NCBI GenBank assembly: GCA_947627185.1
Contig: CANQVF010000002.1
Coordinates: 124,001 to 188,000, forward strand
DNA from: an uncultured Clostridia bacterium
GTDB lineage: Bacteria; Bacillota; Clostridia; TANB77; CAG-508
Direction: 5' to 3'
DNA length: 64,000 nucleotides
A program made the position numbers and the translations under genes. Positions within the stretch are counted from its first letter, which is position 1, and each line of letters starts with the position of its first letter. The notes below the pieces were generated by a model. That model saw only the letters and a list, made by a program, of their open reading frames with translations, was not told where the DNA came from and made no database searches. Shown here piece after piece: positions 17,461-25,940 of this stretch.

Positions 17461-18129
17461 ATGAAAATTTTAGCAATAGATACTTCTAGCAAAATATGTT
17501 CAGTTGCTTTGCTAGAAAATAATAATTTAATAGATAAAAATGAATTAGATAATGGTAGAACACATTCAGAAAATCTTATGCCATTATTAGATGAATTGTT
17601 AAAAAGAAATTCTGTAGATATTAAAGAAATAGGTTTAATTGCATGTTCAGTTGGTCCAGGCTCTTTTACTGGAATTAGAATTGGAGTAGCAACAATTAAG
17701 CCAATAGCTGAAGTCTTAAATATAAAAGTAGCAAGTGTAACTTCATTAGAAACTTTGGCAAAAATTACACAAGGAAGCGATACAATAGTTTCATTAATAG
17801 ATGCTAGAAATAATCAAGTATATTGTGGAATTTTTGATAAAAATTATAATAAAAAAGAAGATTATATAGCAGATGATATAAATGAAGTTATTAAACATAT
17901 AAAAAAATACAATGATATTATTTGTGTAGGTGATGGTGCAGAGTTACATAAAGATTTATTAAAAAATGAAATCGAAAATATTAAATTTTCAATAGATAAT
18001 GAACAGTCTGCTGTTAATGTTGGAAAAGTTGGATATAAAAAATTTTTGGAAAATGATTTATATACAGCGGATACAGTAAATCCAATTTATTTAAGAAAAT
18101 CACAAGCAGAAAGATTAAAAACAAAATAA
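17461..18129 (+). CDS. tsaB: tRNA t6A biosynthesis protein TsaB
   Basis: Non-catalytic Kae1/TsaD-like partner in t6A synthesis. The N-terminus MKILAIDTSSKICSVALLE and the central GPGSFTGIRIGVATIKPIAE are family signatures of the ASKHA fold. Length 222 aa is usual. GGAGG precedes the ATG. The gene is followed after 44 bases by rimI, as in many Firmicutes; tsaD is not in the window. No anomaly is seen inside the gene. Confidence 0.95.
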   Translation: MKILAIDTSSKICSVALLENNNLIDKNELDNGRTHSENLMPLLDELLKRNSVDIKEIGLIACSVGPGSFTGIRIGVATIKPIAEVLNIKVASVTSLETLAKITQGSDTIVSLIDARNNQVYCGIFDKNYNKKEDYIADDINEVIKHIKKYNDIICVGDGAELHKDLLKNEIENIKFSIDNEQSAVNVGKVGYKKFLENDLYTADTVNPIYLRKSQAERLKTK

Positions 18130-18173
18130 TTTTTTTATAATTATTAAAAAATATAATATTAAAAGGTAAAAAT

Positions 18174-18611
18174 ATGATTAAAATAGAAAAAATGAATCTT
18201 AAGGATTATGAGCAAATAAAAGATAAACTTCAAAACGAATTTGACAATTTTTGGACAGATACAATATTAAAAAGTGAATTAGAAAACGAAAATTCAATTT
18301 ATATTGTGGCAAAAAAAAATGAAAATATAGTTGGATTTGCTGGCATAATTATTTTGCCAGATGATGTGGAAATAACAAATATTGTTACTAAAAAAACTGA
18401 ACGAAAAAAAGGTATAGGAAAAATGCTTTTAGACAAACTAATAGAAATATCAAAAACAACAAAAAAGGAAACAATAAGTTTGGAGGTAAATGAAAAAAAT
18501 ACAATAGCTATAAAATTATATGAAAAATTTGGCTTTGAAAAAGTTGGACTTAGAAAAAAATATTATAATGGAAAAGATAATGCAATTATAATGACTAAAA
18601 TTTTAATTTAG
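18174..18611 (+). CDS. rimI: Ribosomal protein alanine N-acetyltransferase RimI-like (GNAT)
   Basis: GNAT-fold acetyltransferase, 145 aa. Acetyl-CoA binding motif A reads RKKGIGKMLLDKL (about residues 79-91), preceded by the strand EITNIVT, and the C-terminal NTIAIKLYEKFGFEKVG is characteristic of RimI. The predicted role is N-terminal acetylation of ribosomal protein S18. The assignment rests on both the sequence and its place after tsaB. GGTAAAAAT precedes the ATG, a weak ribosome site. Confidence 0.88.
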   Translation: MIKIEKMNLKDYEQIKDKLQNEFDNFWTDTILKSELENENSIYIVAKKNENIVGFAGIIILPDDVEITNIVTKKTERKKGIGKMLLDKLIEISKTTKKETISLEVNEKNTIAIKLYEKFGFEKVGLRKKYYNGKDNAIIMTKILI

Positions 18612-18723
18612 AAAGAAGAAAGATGTTGAATAATGTAATTTTTTTATAAATAGTAATTGCATTATTTTTTTGTTTGATATAAAATCACTTTAGAATGTAA
18701 GTTTTATCGGAGGAAAAATACTA

Positions 18724-21123
18724 ATGAGAAAAAGAAATGAACTAACGCCAAAGGATTTAAAGGATGTTTGCAATCCTAATTTATTTAAATTCGAAACAAC
18801 AAAAGAACTTGTAGATACAAGTGATTTAATCTATGGGCAAGAAAGAGGAATAAAAGCTTTAGAATTTGGTACAGATATAGATATTAAAGGATATAATCTA
18901 TATTTAGAGGGTCCTTCAGGTGTTGGAAAAACAATGTATACAAAAAAATTCTTAGACAAAAAAGCTGAAAAAGAAAAAGTTCCTAATGATTGGGTATATA
19001 TATATAATTTTGATAATCCAAATGAACCAGTAGCTGTTTCTTTTCCTGCAGGACAAGGAAAAGTATTTAAATCAACTATGGAAGGTTTTGTAAAAGATAT
19101 ACGAAAAGACCTTAAAAAAACTTTCAATAATGATGATTTTGAAAAAGAAAAACAAATAATAAAGCAAGAATATGAGGAAAAAAGACAGAAATTATTAGAA
19201 AAATTAAATCAAAAAACAATGATTCAAGGTTTTCAAGTAAAATCTACTGAAAATGGTGTTTATATGATGCCAGTATTAGATGGAAAAACACTTGCTGAAG
19301 AAGAATTTGAAGAATTAGATGAAAGTATAAAAAGAGAATTTGAAGAAAGATCTAGTTTAGTTCAAGAACAAATATTTCAAGCTTTAGCTGAAATAAAATC
19401 TATAGAAAAAGATGCTGAAAAGAAAGTAGATGAATGGCAATCTAATATTGCTTTAATGACAATTAATGTGCACATTAATTCAATAAAAGCAAATTATAAA
19501 AGAAATAAAAAAATTGGAACATATTTAGATAATATCAAAAAAGATATATTAAAAAATATTAATAGTTTTTTAGCATCAGATAATGATTCCAAAATATTAC
19601 AAACTGCTCAAATGCAACAACAAAAAATAGAAAAAGAACCTTGGTTAAATTATAGAGTAAATTTATTTATAGATAATAGCAAATTAGAAGGAGCACCAGT
19701 TATAATGGATACTAATTATTCATATTATAACATTTTTGGTGGACTTGAATATGAAAATCAATATGGTGCTTTAAAAACAGACTACATGATGATAAAACCA
19801 GGATTATTACATCAAGCAAATGGCGGATATATAATGTTTCAAGCAAAAGATATTTTATCTAATAATTTTTGCTATGAAGCATTAAAGAAGGCATTAAAAA
19901 TAAAAGAATTAACTATTGAAAATATGGCAGAGCAAAGAGGAGGAATGTTATTAGTATCATTAAAACCTGAGCCAATACCATTAGACTTAAAAGTTTTATT
20001 AATAGGAAATTCAAATATATATCATACATTATTATCAATGGATGAAGATTTTAGAAAATTATTTAAAATAAAAGTTGAATTTGAAGAGGATGCTCCAAAA
20101 ACAACAGAAAACATTGAAAGATTAAGTAATTTTGTTACAAGCTTTTGTACACAAGAAAACTTATTAGATTTAGATAAAGAAGCTATGGCAAAATTAGTAG
20201 AAATAACATCTAAAATGTCTGGAGATAAAGAAAAATTATCAACACAATTTAGTGAAATAGGTGAAATTGTTGGAGAAGCATCTGTATGGGCAAAAAAAGA
20301 TAAACAAAAAATAATAACAAAGGAATATATACAAAAAGCTTTAGATGAAAGAATAGATAGAATAAAAAAATATGATACTAGATATTTACAAATGATTAAA
20401 GAAGAAGCTTTATTAATAGATACAGAAGGTTTTGAAGTAGGGCAAATTAATGGTTTAACAGTAATAAAAATAGGTGATTATTCTTTTGGAAAACCTGCAA
20501 GAATTACGGCAAGCACTTACATGGGAAAAGAAGGAATTATAGACATAGAAAGAGAAATTGATATGTCTGGATCATCACATTCTAAGGGTGTTTTAATCCT
20601 AACAGGTTATATTGGAAATCAGTTTGCACAAGATATACCTCTTTCATTAACTGCTAATATATGTTTTGAACAATTATATGGTGGAGTAGATGGCGATAGT
20701 GCATCAAGTACAGAAGCATATGCTATATTATCTAGTTTATCTGGTATGCCGATTAATCAATCAATTGCAGTAACAGGTTCTATAAATCAAAAAGGTTATA
20801 TTCAACCAATTGGTGGAGTTAATGAAAAAATAGAAGGATTTTACCAAATATGTAAATTAAGAGGATTTAATGGAGAACAAGGAGTAATTATACCAAAACA
20901 AAATGTTAGAAATCTACATTTAAGTGATGAAATAATTGATTCAGTTAAAAAAGGAAAATTTCATATATATGCTATTTCTACAATTGACGAAGGAATTGAA
21001 ATTCTAACAGGCGTACCTGCTGGTAATAAAGATAGAAATGGTAATTTCCCTTTAGGAACAATAAATTATTTAGTACAAGAAAAATTAAAAAAATTTGCAA
21101 AAGCAGATAAAATGGTAAAATAA
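18724..21123 (+). CDS. Lon-family ATP-dependent protease (AAA_32/LonB type)
   Basis: A 799-aa ATP-dependent serine protease of the COG1067 group, distinct from classical LonA. The Walker A motif GPSGVGKT is at residues 63-70. A long Glu/Lys-rich coiled-coil insert spans about 120-270. The AAA core resumes with FIDNSKLEG...GGLEYENQ, and the C-terminal Lon proteolytic domain carries catalytic Ser659 in GDSASSTEAY and Lys702 in GGVNEKIEG, 43 residues apart as in Lon. There is no N-terminal substrate domain of the LonA kind. GGAGG precedes the ATG. A single-gene unit ending at a strong terminator. Confidence 0.93.
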   Translation: MRKRNELTPKDLKDVCNPNLFKFETTKELVDTSDLIYGQERGIKALEFGTDIDIKGYNLYLEGPSGVGKTMYTKKFLDKKAEKEKVPNDWVYIYNFDNPNEPVAVSFPAGQGKVFKSTMEGFVKDIRKDLKKTFNNDDFEKEKQIIKQEYEEKRQKLLEKLNQKTMIQGFQVKSTENGVYMMPVLDGKTLAEEEFEELDESIKREFEERSSLVQEQIFQALAEIKSIEKDAEKKVDEWQSNIALMTINVHINSIKANYKRNKKIGTYLDNIKKDILKNINSFLASDNDSKILQTAQMQQQKIEKEPWLNYRVNLFIDNSKLEGAPVIMDTNYSYYNIFGGLEYENQYGALKTDYMMIKPGLLHQANGGYIMFQAKDILSNNFCYEALKKALKIKELTIENMAEQRGGMLLVSLKPEPIPLDLKVLLIGNSNIYHTLLSMDEDFRKLFKIKVEFEEDAPKTTENIERLSNFVTSFCTQENLLDLDKEAMAKLVEITSKMSGDKEKLSTQFSEIGEIVGEASVWAKKDKQKIITKEYIQKALDERIDRIKKYDTRYLQMIKEEALLIDTEGFEVGQINGLTVIKIGDYSFGKPARITASTYMGKEGIIDIEREIDMSGSSHSKGVLILTGYIGNQFAQDIPLSLTANICFEQLYGGVDGDSASSTEAYAILSSLSGMPINQSIAVTGSINQKGYIQPIGGVNEKIEGFYQICKLRGFNGEQGVIIPKQNVRNLHLSDEIIDSVKKGKFHIYAISTIDEGIEILTGVPAGNKDRNGNFPLGTINYLVQEKLKKFAKADKMVK

Positions 21124-21133
21124 TAAAATTAAG

Positions 21134-21169
21134 AAAAAGTCAAATTATTTTTACAATTTGACTTTTTTT
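21134..21169 (+). terminator. Terminator after the Lon-family gene
   Basis: AAAAAGTCAAATT (21134-21146) pairs with AATTTGACTTTTT (21155-21167) and runs into Ts. Confidence 0.88.
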
Positions 21170-21246
21170 ATGAAATTAAAAAAATAATTAAATATGAAAA
21201 ATTTGGATATACTAAATAAAATTATAAATGAGAAAGGAGTCTTTTT

Positions 21247-22308
21247 ATGGAAAAAATAAGAGCTATACAATATGGAGTTGGAAGAATGGCTTCGTATATT
21301 ATGAGATATATGCTTGAAAAAGGAATAGAAATAGTGGGTGCAGTTGATGTAACTCCAGAAATTGTTGGAAAAGATATAGGAGAAATTATTGGGAAAGAAA
21401 AAATGGGAATATTAGTAACAGATGCAAAAGATGCAAAGTCTTTACTAGAAGAATTAAAACCGGATATATGTGTAGTTACAACTAGAAGTTTTATTGGAGA
21501 ACTTGAAAAACCAATAATTCTTTGTGCAAGTAAAGGAATTAATGTAATTACTACTTGTGAAGAAGCTTTTTATCCAATGAATTCAAACCCAATTTTAACA
21601 GAAAGAATAGATAAATTAGCAAAAGAAAATAATTGCACAATAACAGGAAGTGGATATCAAGATGTTTATTGGGGTGAATTGGTTAGTTCAATTGCTGGTT
21701 CTACACAAAATATAAAAAAAATAAAAGGAAGCTCAAGCTATAATGTTGAAGAATATGGGATAGCATTAGCAGAAGCACATGGTGCTGGGCTTACTATTGC
21801 AGAATTTAATGAAAAAATAGCATCATTAGATAGAATATCTGATGAAGAAAGAGAAGCTAAAATGAAGAGAGGAGAATATCTTCCATCTTATATGTGGAAT
21901 GTAAATGGGTGGTTATGTGAAAAGTTAGGATTAACTGTAAAAAGTCAAACACAGAAATGTGTACCACAAACTTATTCACAAGATATATATTCTAATACTT
22001 TAAATATGACAATAAAATCAGGTGATGTTACTGGTATGAGTGCTATTGTTACAACAGAAACAGAAGAAGGAATAGTTTTGGAAACAATGTGTATAGGAAA
22101 AGTTTATGGACCAGATGAATTTGATAAAAATATTTGGACAGTTGAAGGAGAACCAACAACAACTATAACTGTTGAAAAGCCAAATACAGTAGAACTTACT
22201 TGTGCTACTATTGTAAATAGAATTCCAGATGTAATTTCAGCAAAACCAGGATATATTCCAACTTCACAATTAGGAAACTTGAAGTTTAAAAAAGAAATTT
22301 CTAAATAA
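21247..22308 (+). CDS. 2,4-diaminopentanoate dehydrogenase-like enzyme (DapB-like fold)
   Basis: NAD(P)-dependent dehydrogenase of the dihydrodipicolinate reductase-like group, 353 aa. The N-terminal Rossmann motif is YGVGRMASYIMRYM (about residues 9-22), then VGAVDV. The central ITGSGYQDVYWGELVSSI segment and length match 2,4-diaminopentanoate dehydrogenase (Ord) of the clostridial ornithine-fermentation pathway. The other genes of that pathway (oraE/oraS, ortA/ortB, orr) are not adjacent, so the physiological substrate is uncertain. GAAAGGAG precedes the ATG. It stands as a single gene. Confidence 0.75.
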   Translation: MEKIRAIQYGVGRMASYIMRYMLEKGIEIVGAVDVTPEIVGKDIGEIIGKEKMGILVTDAKDAKSLLEELKPDICVVTTRSFIGELEKPIILCASKGINVITTCEEAFYPMNSNPILTERIDKLAKENNCTITGSGYQDVYWGELVSSIAGSTQNIKKIKGSSSYNVEEYGIALAEAHGAGLTIAEFNEKIASLDRISDEEREAKMKRGEYLPSYMWNVNGWLCEKLGLTVKSQTQKCVPQTYSQDIYSNTLNMTIKSGDVTGMSAIVTTETEEGIVLETMCIGKVYGPDEFDKNIWTVEGEPTTTITVEKPNTVELTCATIVNRIPDVISAKPGYIPTSQLGNLKFKKEISK

Positions 22309-22336
22309 TGTTTTTTTAAATAAAATTATAAATATG

Positions 22337-22365
22337 TTGACAAATATAAATTTTATTAATAGAAT
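22337..22365 (+). promoter_or_regulatory. Promoter of the ABC/GntR operon
   Basis: TTGACA (22337-22342), 17-base spacer, TAGAAT (22360-22365). The -10 box overlaps the large palindrome at 22361-22391. Confidence 0.7.
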
Positions 22366-22391
22366 TGTACTAGTACAAATAGTACAATTCT
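22361..22391. promoter_or_regulatory. Operator palindrome, probable GntR (YtrA-type) site
   Basis: AGAATTGTAC (22361-22370), 11-base centre, GTACAATTCT (22382-22391), a perfect 10-bp inverted repeat. A nested perfect dyad TTGTACTAGTACAA lies at 22365-22378. GTAC-type dyads are known for YtrA-family GntR repressors, one of which is encoded at the end of this operon (25403). Binding here would cover the -10 box and start site, giving autorepression. Confidence 0.75.
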
Positions 22392-22443
22392 ATTTTTACT
22401 TTAATTTAAAAAATAATTTATAGTTATTTAGAAAGGGGATTTT

Positions 22444-23340
22444 ATGATTAAAATAACTAATTTAAACAAATCCTTTGGAAATAAAAAAGTCTTAGAAAAT
22501 TTAAATTGCAATATAAAAACAAATTCCATTTATGGATTTGTAGGAGCAAATGGTGCTGGAAAATCAACTTTACTTAGAATAATTAATGATGTATATAAAG
22601 CTGATTCTGGTACTATAGAAATTGATGAAAAAAATATAGAAAACAATCAAGAACTAAAACAAAAATTAGTTTTTGTTCCAGATGATTTATATTTTTTCCC
22701 AAGTTATACTTTAAAAGACATAGCACAATTTTATAATTCATTATATAAAAATTTTGATATGGAATATTTAAAAAAATTAGCTGAAACATTAAAATTAGAT
22801 ATGAATTCTAAAATTCAAAATTTTTCAAAAGGTATGAAAAGACAATGTGCTTTAATTTGTGCAATTTGCACAAATGCTGACTATATGTTTTTTGATGAAA
22901 CTTTTGATGGTATAGATCCTGTTGTTAGAGGATTACTTAAAAAAATTATTGCAAAACAGATGGAAAAAAAAGAAACAACAATAATTATGACAAGTCATAA
23001 TTTAAGAGAATTAGAAGATATTTGTGATAATTTAGCTTTAATTTATAAAGGTGGTATCCTTTTTGAGAGTGAAGTAAATACTTTAAAAACAAATATGTTT
23101 AAAGTTCAAATTTCTTTAAAAAATGATTTTGATAAAGATACATTCAAAGATTTAGAAATTTTAAATTTTAAAAAGATTGGAAGTGTTGCAACAATAATTA
23201 TTAAAGGTGAAAAAGAAAAAGAAATTGAGAAATTGCAATTATTAAATCCAGTAATTTTAGATGTGTTACCAGTTACTTTAGAAGAAATGTTTATTTATGA
23301 AATGGAGGTGCTAGGATATGAATTTAACCAAGTATTTTAA
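22444..23340 (+). CDS. ABC transporter ATP-binding protein
   Basis: ATPase subunit of an ABC-2 type exporter, 298 aa. Walker A GANGAGKST is at about residues 36-44. The ABC signature is the degenerate FSKGMKRQ (about 127-134), Walker B reads YMFFDETFDG, and the His switch is TSHN. The C-terminal about 90 residues are an accessory domain. AAGGGG precedes the ATG. It overlaps the permease gene by 23 bases and is followed by a GntR regulator, the arrangement of the ytr operon of bacilli, which responds to cell-wall antibiotics. The substrate is not evident. Confidence 0.93.
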   Translation: MIKITNLNKSFGNKKVLENLNCNIKTNSIYGFVGANGAGKSTLLRIINDVYKADSGTIEIDEKNIENNQELKQKLVFVPDDLYFFPSYTLKDIAQFYNSLYKNFDMEYLKKLAETLKLDMNSKIQNFSKGMKRQCALICAICTNADYMFFDETFDGIDPVVRGLLKKIIAKQMEKKETTIIMTSHNLRELEDICDNLALIYKGGILFESEVNTLKTNMFKVQISLKNDFDKDTFKDLEILNFKKIGSVATIIIKGEKEKEIEKLQLLNPVILDVLPVTLEEMFIYEMEVLGYEFNQVF

Positions 23341-25393
23341 TTTTAATTATTTAAAAGAAAACTTTAAAAAATCTAGAGGAATACTTTTATTATTAGTAAT
23401 TTTAGTACCATTATTAACACTATTTGGAATTATATTTATAAATAAACCAGTTAATTACACAAAAATATTAGAATTAATAGAAATTAGTTGGATTAACATA
23501 TTTGGAATGTATGTTATACCAATAGCACTTTCATTTATATTATTTGGCTATGTTTATAAAAAAACAAGTGTTGATTTTATAAATTCAAAACCAATTAATA
23601 GAAAAACAATTTTCATTACAAATACTATTGGAGGAATTTTATTAATAACATTAATTCAATTTTTAACTTTAATAACTCTTTTACTAAGTTCAATATTTAT
23701 AAAAGAAGTAAGTATATTTACTGGAATGATAGTAGATACATTTATTGTAATGTGGATTGCATACTTATTTGTTTTTTTCGCAACAAATCTTGCAATGACA
23801 ATGTCTGGTACATTTTTAACACAAATTGCTTTAACTATGATAATTTTATTTATAATACCATTTTGCTTGACTACATTTGATTTATTAAGAGAGCAACATA
23901 TAAATGAAAATGATGTAATTTATGAAAATACAGATAATTATATGGAAAATAAAAATGAAATAACGAATATGGGAACAATTATTCCTAATAATAATTTTAT
24001 AGATATTAGAAGTTCATATACACTTCCATTTGATTTTATTTGGAATAATGAATTTTATTTTTCAAATACAAGAAATATTAAAATGGCAGTTTTAGGAATA
24101 GTTTATTTTGTTATTGGATTATATTTATTTCAAAAACGTAAAATGGAAAATGCCGAAGAATCTTTTTCAAAAGTGAAAATACATTTATTTGTTAAAGCAC
24201 TAACAGTATTTCCTTTATTAGTTATGGTAAATTTAATAGATGCTTCTTCAAATGTATTTTTCATTTTATTAATTATAATTTATTATTTTGTTTATGATTA
24301 TATCGTAAGAAGAAAAGTAAAATTAAAATATTCTATATTAGGAATTATATTAACATTAGCGATTTCACAGGGAATAATTTTAGGAATTGAGAATTATTAT
24401 CCAATAAATCCTCAAAATCAAAATTTGAAAATTTCTAAAGAAGATGTAGAAAAAATATCTATTGAATTAGATAAAAAATTTACTTTAGGTGAATATGATT
24501 TAAATGATTATTATATGGAAAATGAAGAATTAATTAATTTAATTTTTGAATCTTCAGAAAAATGTCATAACTCTTATGAGGAAGCTATTAAAAATACTAC
24601 TCCAGAAAATACATCTATTAATGTAAATTCAATGAAAATAAATGGAAAATTTAAATATAAAGATGGAAAAATAGTGGAATTTTATGCAGAAGTTCTAAAA
24701 GAAGATGAAGATAAAATTCTAGATATTTTAGCTCAAGATGAGAATTTTGTAAAGAATTTAAAAGATAAATATTTAAAAAAAGCTATTGTCACATTTAATG
24801 ATGAAGTTATGTTAGAAGATAGTGAACAAATACAATTAGAGGTAAATAAATCAATTAAAAATATGACACTAAAAGAATTTTATAAACTATATAATCAAAG
24901 TGAGTTTGAAAATTATTATTTATTAGGCTTTCACTATTATAAAAATCATACATTAATTTATAATTGTTTACCAATTAATATAAGTGAAAACGCATTAAAG
25001 ATTATAGCAGATAATCAAAATGAATATGTAAAAGAAATCTTTTATATGAAAAATAATATAAATTCTACAAAATCTATTAAATCTATTTGCAACTATAATT
25101 TATATTCAGGTGTTTTAGGATATGATGAAAATAATCCAGAACTTTTAAAATTTGGTAATTATTTCTCACATACATCTGATTTAATAGAAGAATTTATTAG
25201 TGAAAATATAGATGAAAAGATAGACCCAACTAAAAAATGTTATGCAATTCAACTTAGCGAATTAGGAACAGATAATAATTATTTTTCATATGATTATTCA
25301 ACTTATTTCTTTACAAATAAAACAGAAGAAATAGATGAAATAATAAAAAAAGAAATTTCATTCTATGATTATGATGAATATTATGATTTATAA
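23318..25393 (+). CDS. ABC-2 type permease with large extracytoplasmic domain
   Basis: Membrane partner of the preceding ATPase, 691 aa. About six transmembrane helices lie in residues 20-190, further helices at about 250-350, then a soluble region of about 330 residues (roughly 360-691), acidic and rich in Asn, Glu and Tyr. GGAGG inside the ATPase gene supports the ATG at 23318. The overlap shows translational coupling. Its long hydrophilic tail is larger than in typical YtrC/YtrD permeases. Function in export or in antibiotic sensing is inferred from operon type only. Confidence 0.85.
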   Translation: MNLTKYFNFNYLKENFKKSRGILLLLVILVPLLTLFGIIFINKPVNYTKILELIEISWINIFGMYVIPIALSFILFGYVYKKTSVDFINSKPINRKTIFITNTIGGILLITLIQFLTLITLLLSSIFIKEVSIFTGMIVDTFIVMWIAYLFVFFATNLAMTMSGTFLTQIALTMIILFIIPFCLTTFDLLREQHINENDVIYENTDNYMENKNEITNMGTIIPNNNFIDIRSSYTLPFDFIWNNEFYFSNTRNIKMAVLGIVYFVIGLYLFQKRKMENAEESFSKVKIHLFVKALTVFPLLVMVNLIDASSNVFFILLIIIYYFVYDYIVRRKVKLKYSILGIILTLAISQGIILGIENYYPINPQNQNLKISKEDVEKISIELDKKFTLGEYDLNDYYMENEELINLIFESSEKCHNSYEEAIKNTTPENTSINVNSMKINGKFKYKDGKIVEFYAEVLKEDEDKILDILAQDENFVKNLKDKYLKKAIVTFNDEVMLEDSEQIQLEVNKSIKNMTLKEFYKLYNQSEFENYYLLGFHYYKNHTLIYNCLPINISENALKIIADNQNEYVKEIFYMKNNINSTKSIKSICNYNLYSGVLGYDENNPELLKFGNYFSHTSDLIEEFISENIDEKIDPTKKCYAIQLSELGTDNNYFSYDYSTYFFTNKTEEIDEIIKKEISFYDYDEYYDL

Positions 25394-25402
25394 GGAGGAA
25401 GT

Positions 25403-25750
25403 ATGATAAATTTAGATTATCAAAGTAGAACTCCAATATATGAACAAATAATTTCAGAGATAGAAAGATATGTAGCACTTGGAATTTTAAAACCTAAAGA
25501 ACAAATTATGCCAATAAGAGAAATGGCTACTACATTAGGAATTAATCCAAATACAGTAAAAAAAGCATATACTGAACTTGAAAATAGAGGTATTATAACA
25601 ACTATTTCTACAAAAGGAACTTTTATAGAAGAAGACATAAGTAAAGTTATAAATTTAAAAGTAGAAGATAAAATAAATGAAATAAAAAAATCTATATCGG
25701 AGTTAGAAAAATTAGGCATAACAAAAGATGAAATTTTAAAAAGACTATAA
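25403..25750 (+). CDS. GntR-family transcriptional regulator (YtrA subfamily)
   Basis: A 115-aa regulator: winged helix with IYEQIISEIERYVALGIL, the recognition-helix region MREMATTLGINPNTVKKAY (about residues 37-56) and the wing ENRGIITTISTKGTF, followed by a short C-terminal helix pair of about 40 residues instead of a ligand-binding domain, as in YtrA. GGAGG lies 5 bases upstream of the ATG. It sits at the end of the ABC operon, unusual only in that ytrA is often first. It probably binds the palindrome at 22361-22391. Confidence 0.92.
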   Translation: MINLDYQSRTPIYEQIISEIERYVALGILKPKEQIMPIREMATTLGINPNTVKKAYTELENRGIITTISTKGTFIEEDISKVINLKVEDKINEIKKSISELEKLGITKDEILKRL

Positions 25751-25781
25751 TTTATTTTATATTAAATTTAAAAATCTTCAT

Positions 25782-25850
25782 ATTGATAGAATGAGTAAGT
25801 TTTAAAGATAAATCAGAAATTTAAACTTAAAAAAGACTCATTCTATCAAT
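25782..25850. terminator. Long hairpin after the GntR operon
   Basis: ATTGATAGAATGAGT (25782-25796) pairs perfectly with ACTCATTCTATCAAT (25836-25850), and an inner AAGTTT/AAACTT stem extends it. It likely ends the operon transcript, although the following T-run is interrupted. Confidence 0.65.
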
Positions 25851-25940
25851 TTATTTATGATTAAAAAAATTTAGGTATTTACTTTAAAAATTTTTAAAGA
25901 TATAATAAATTGATAAATTTATTATAAGAAAGAGGAAAAT

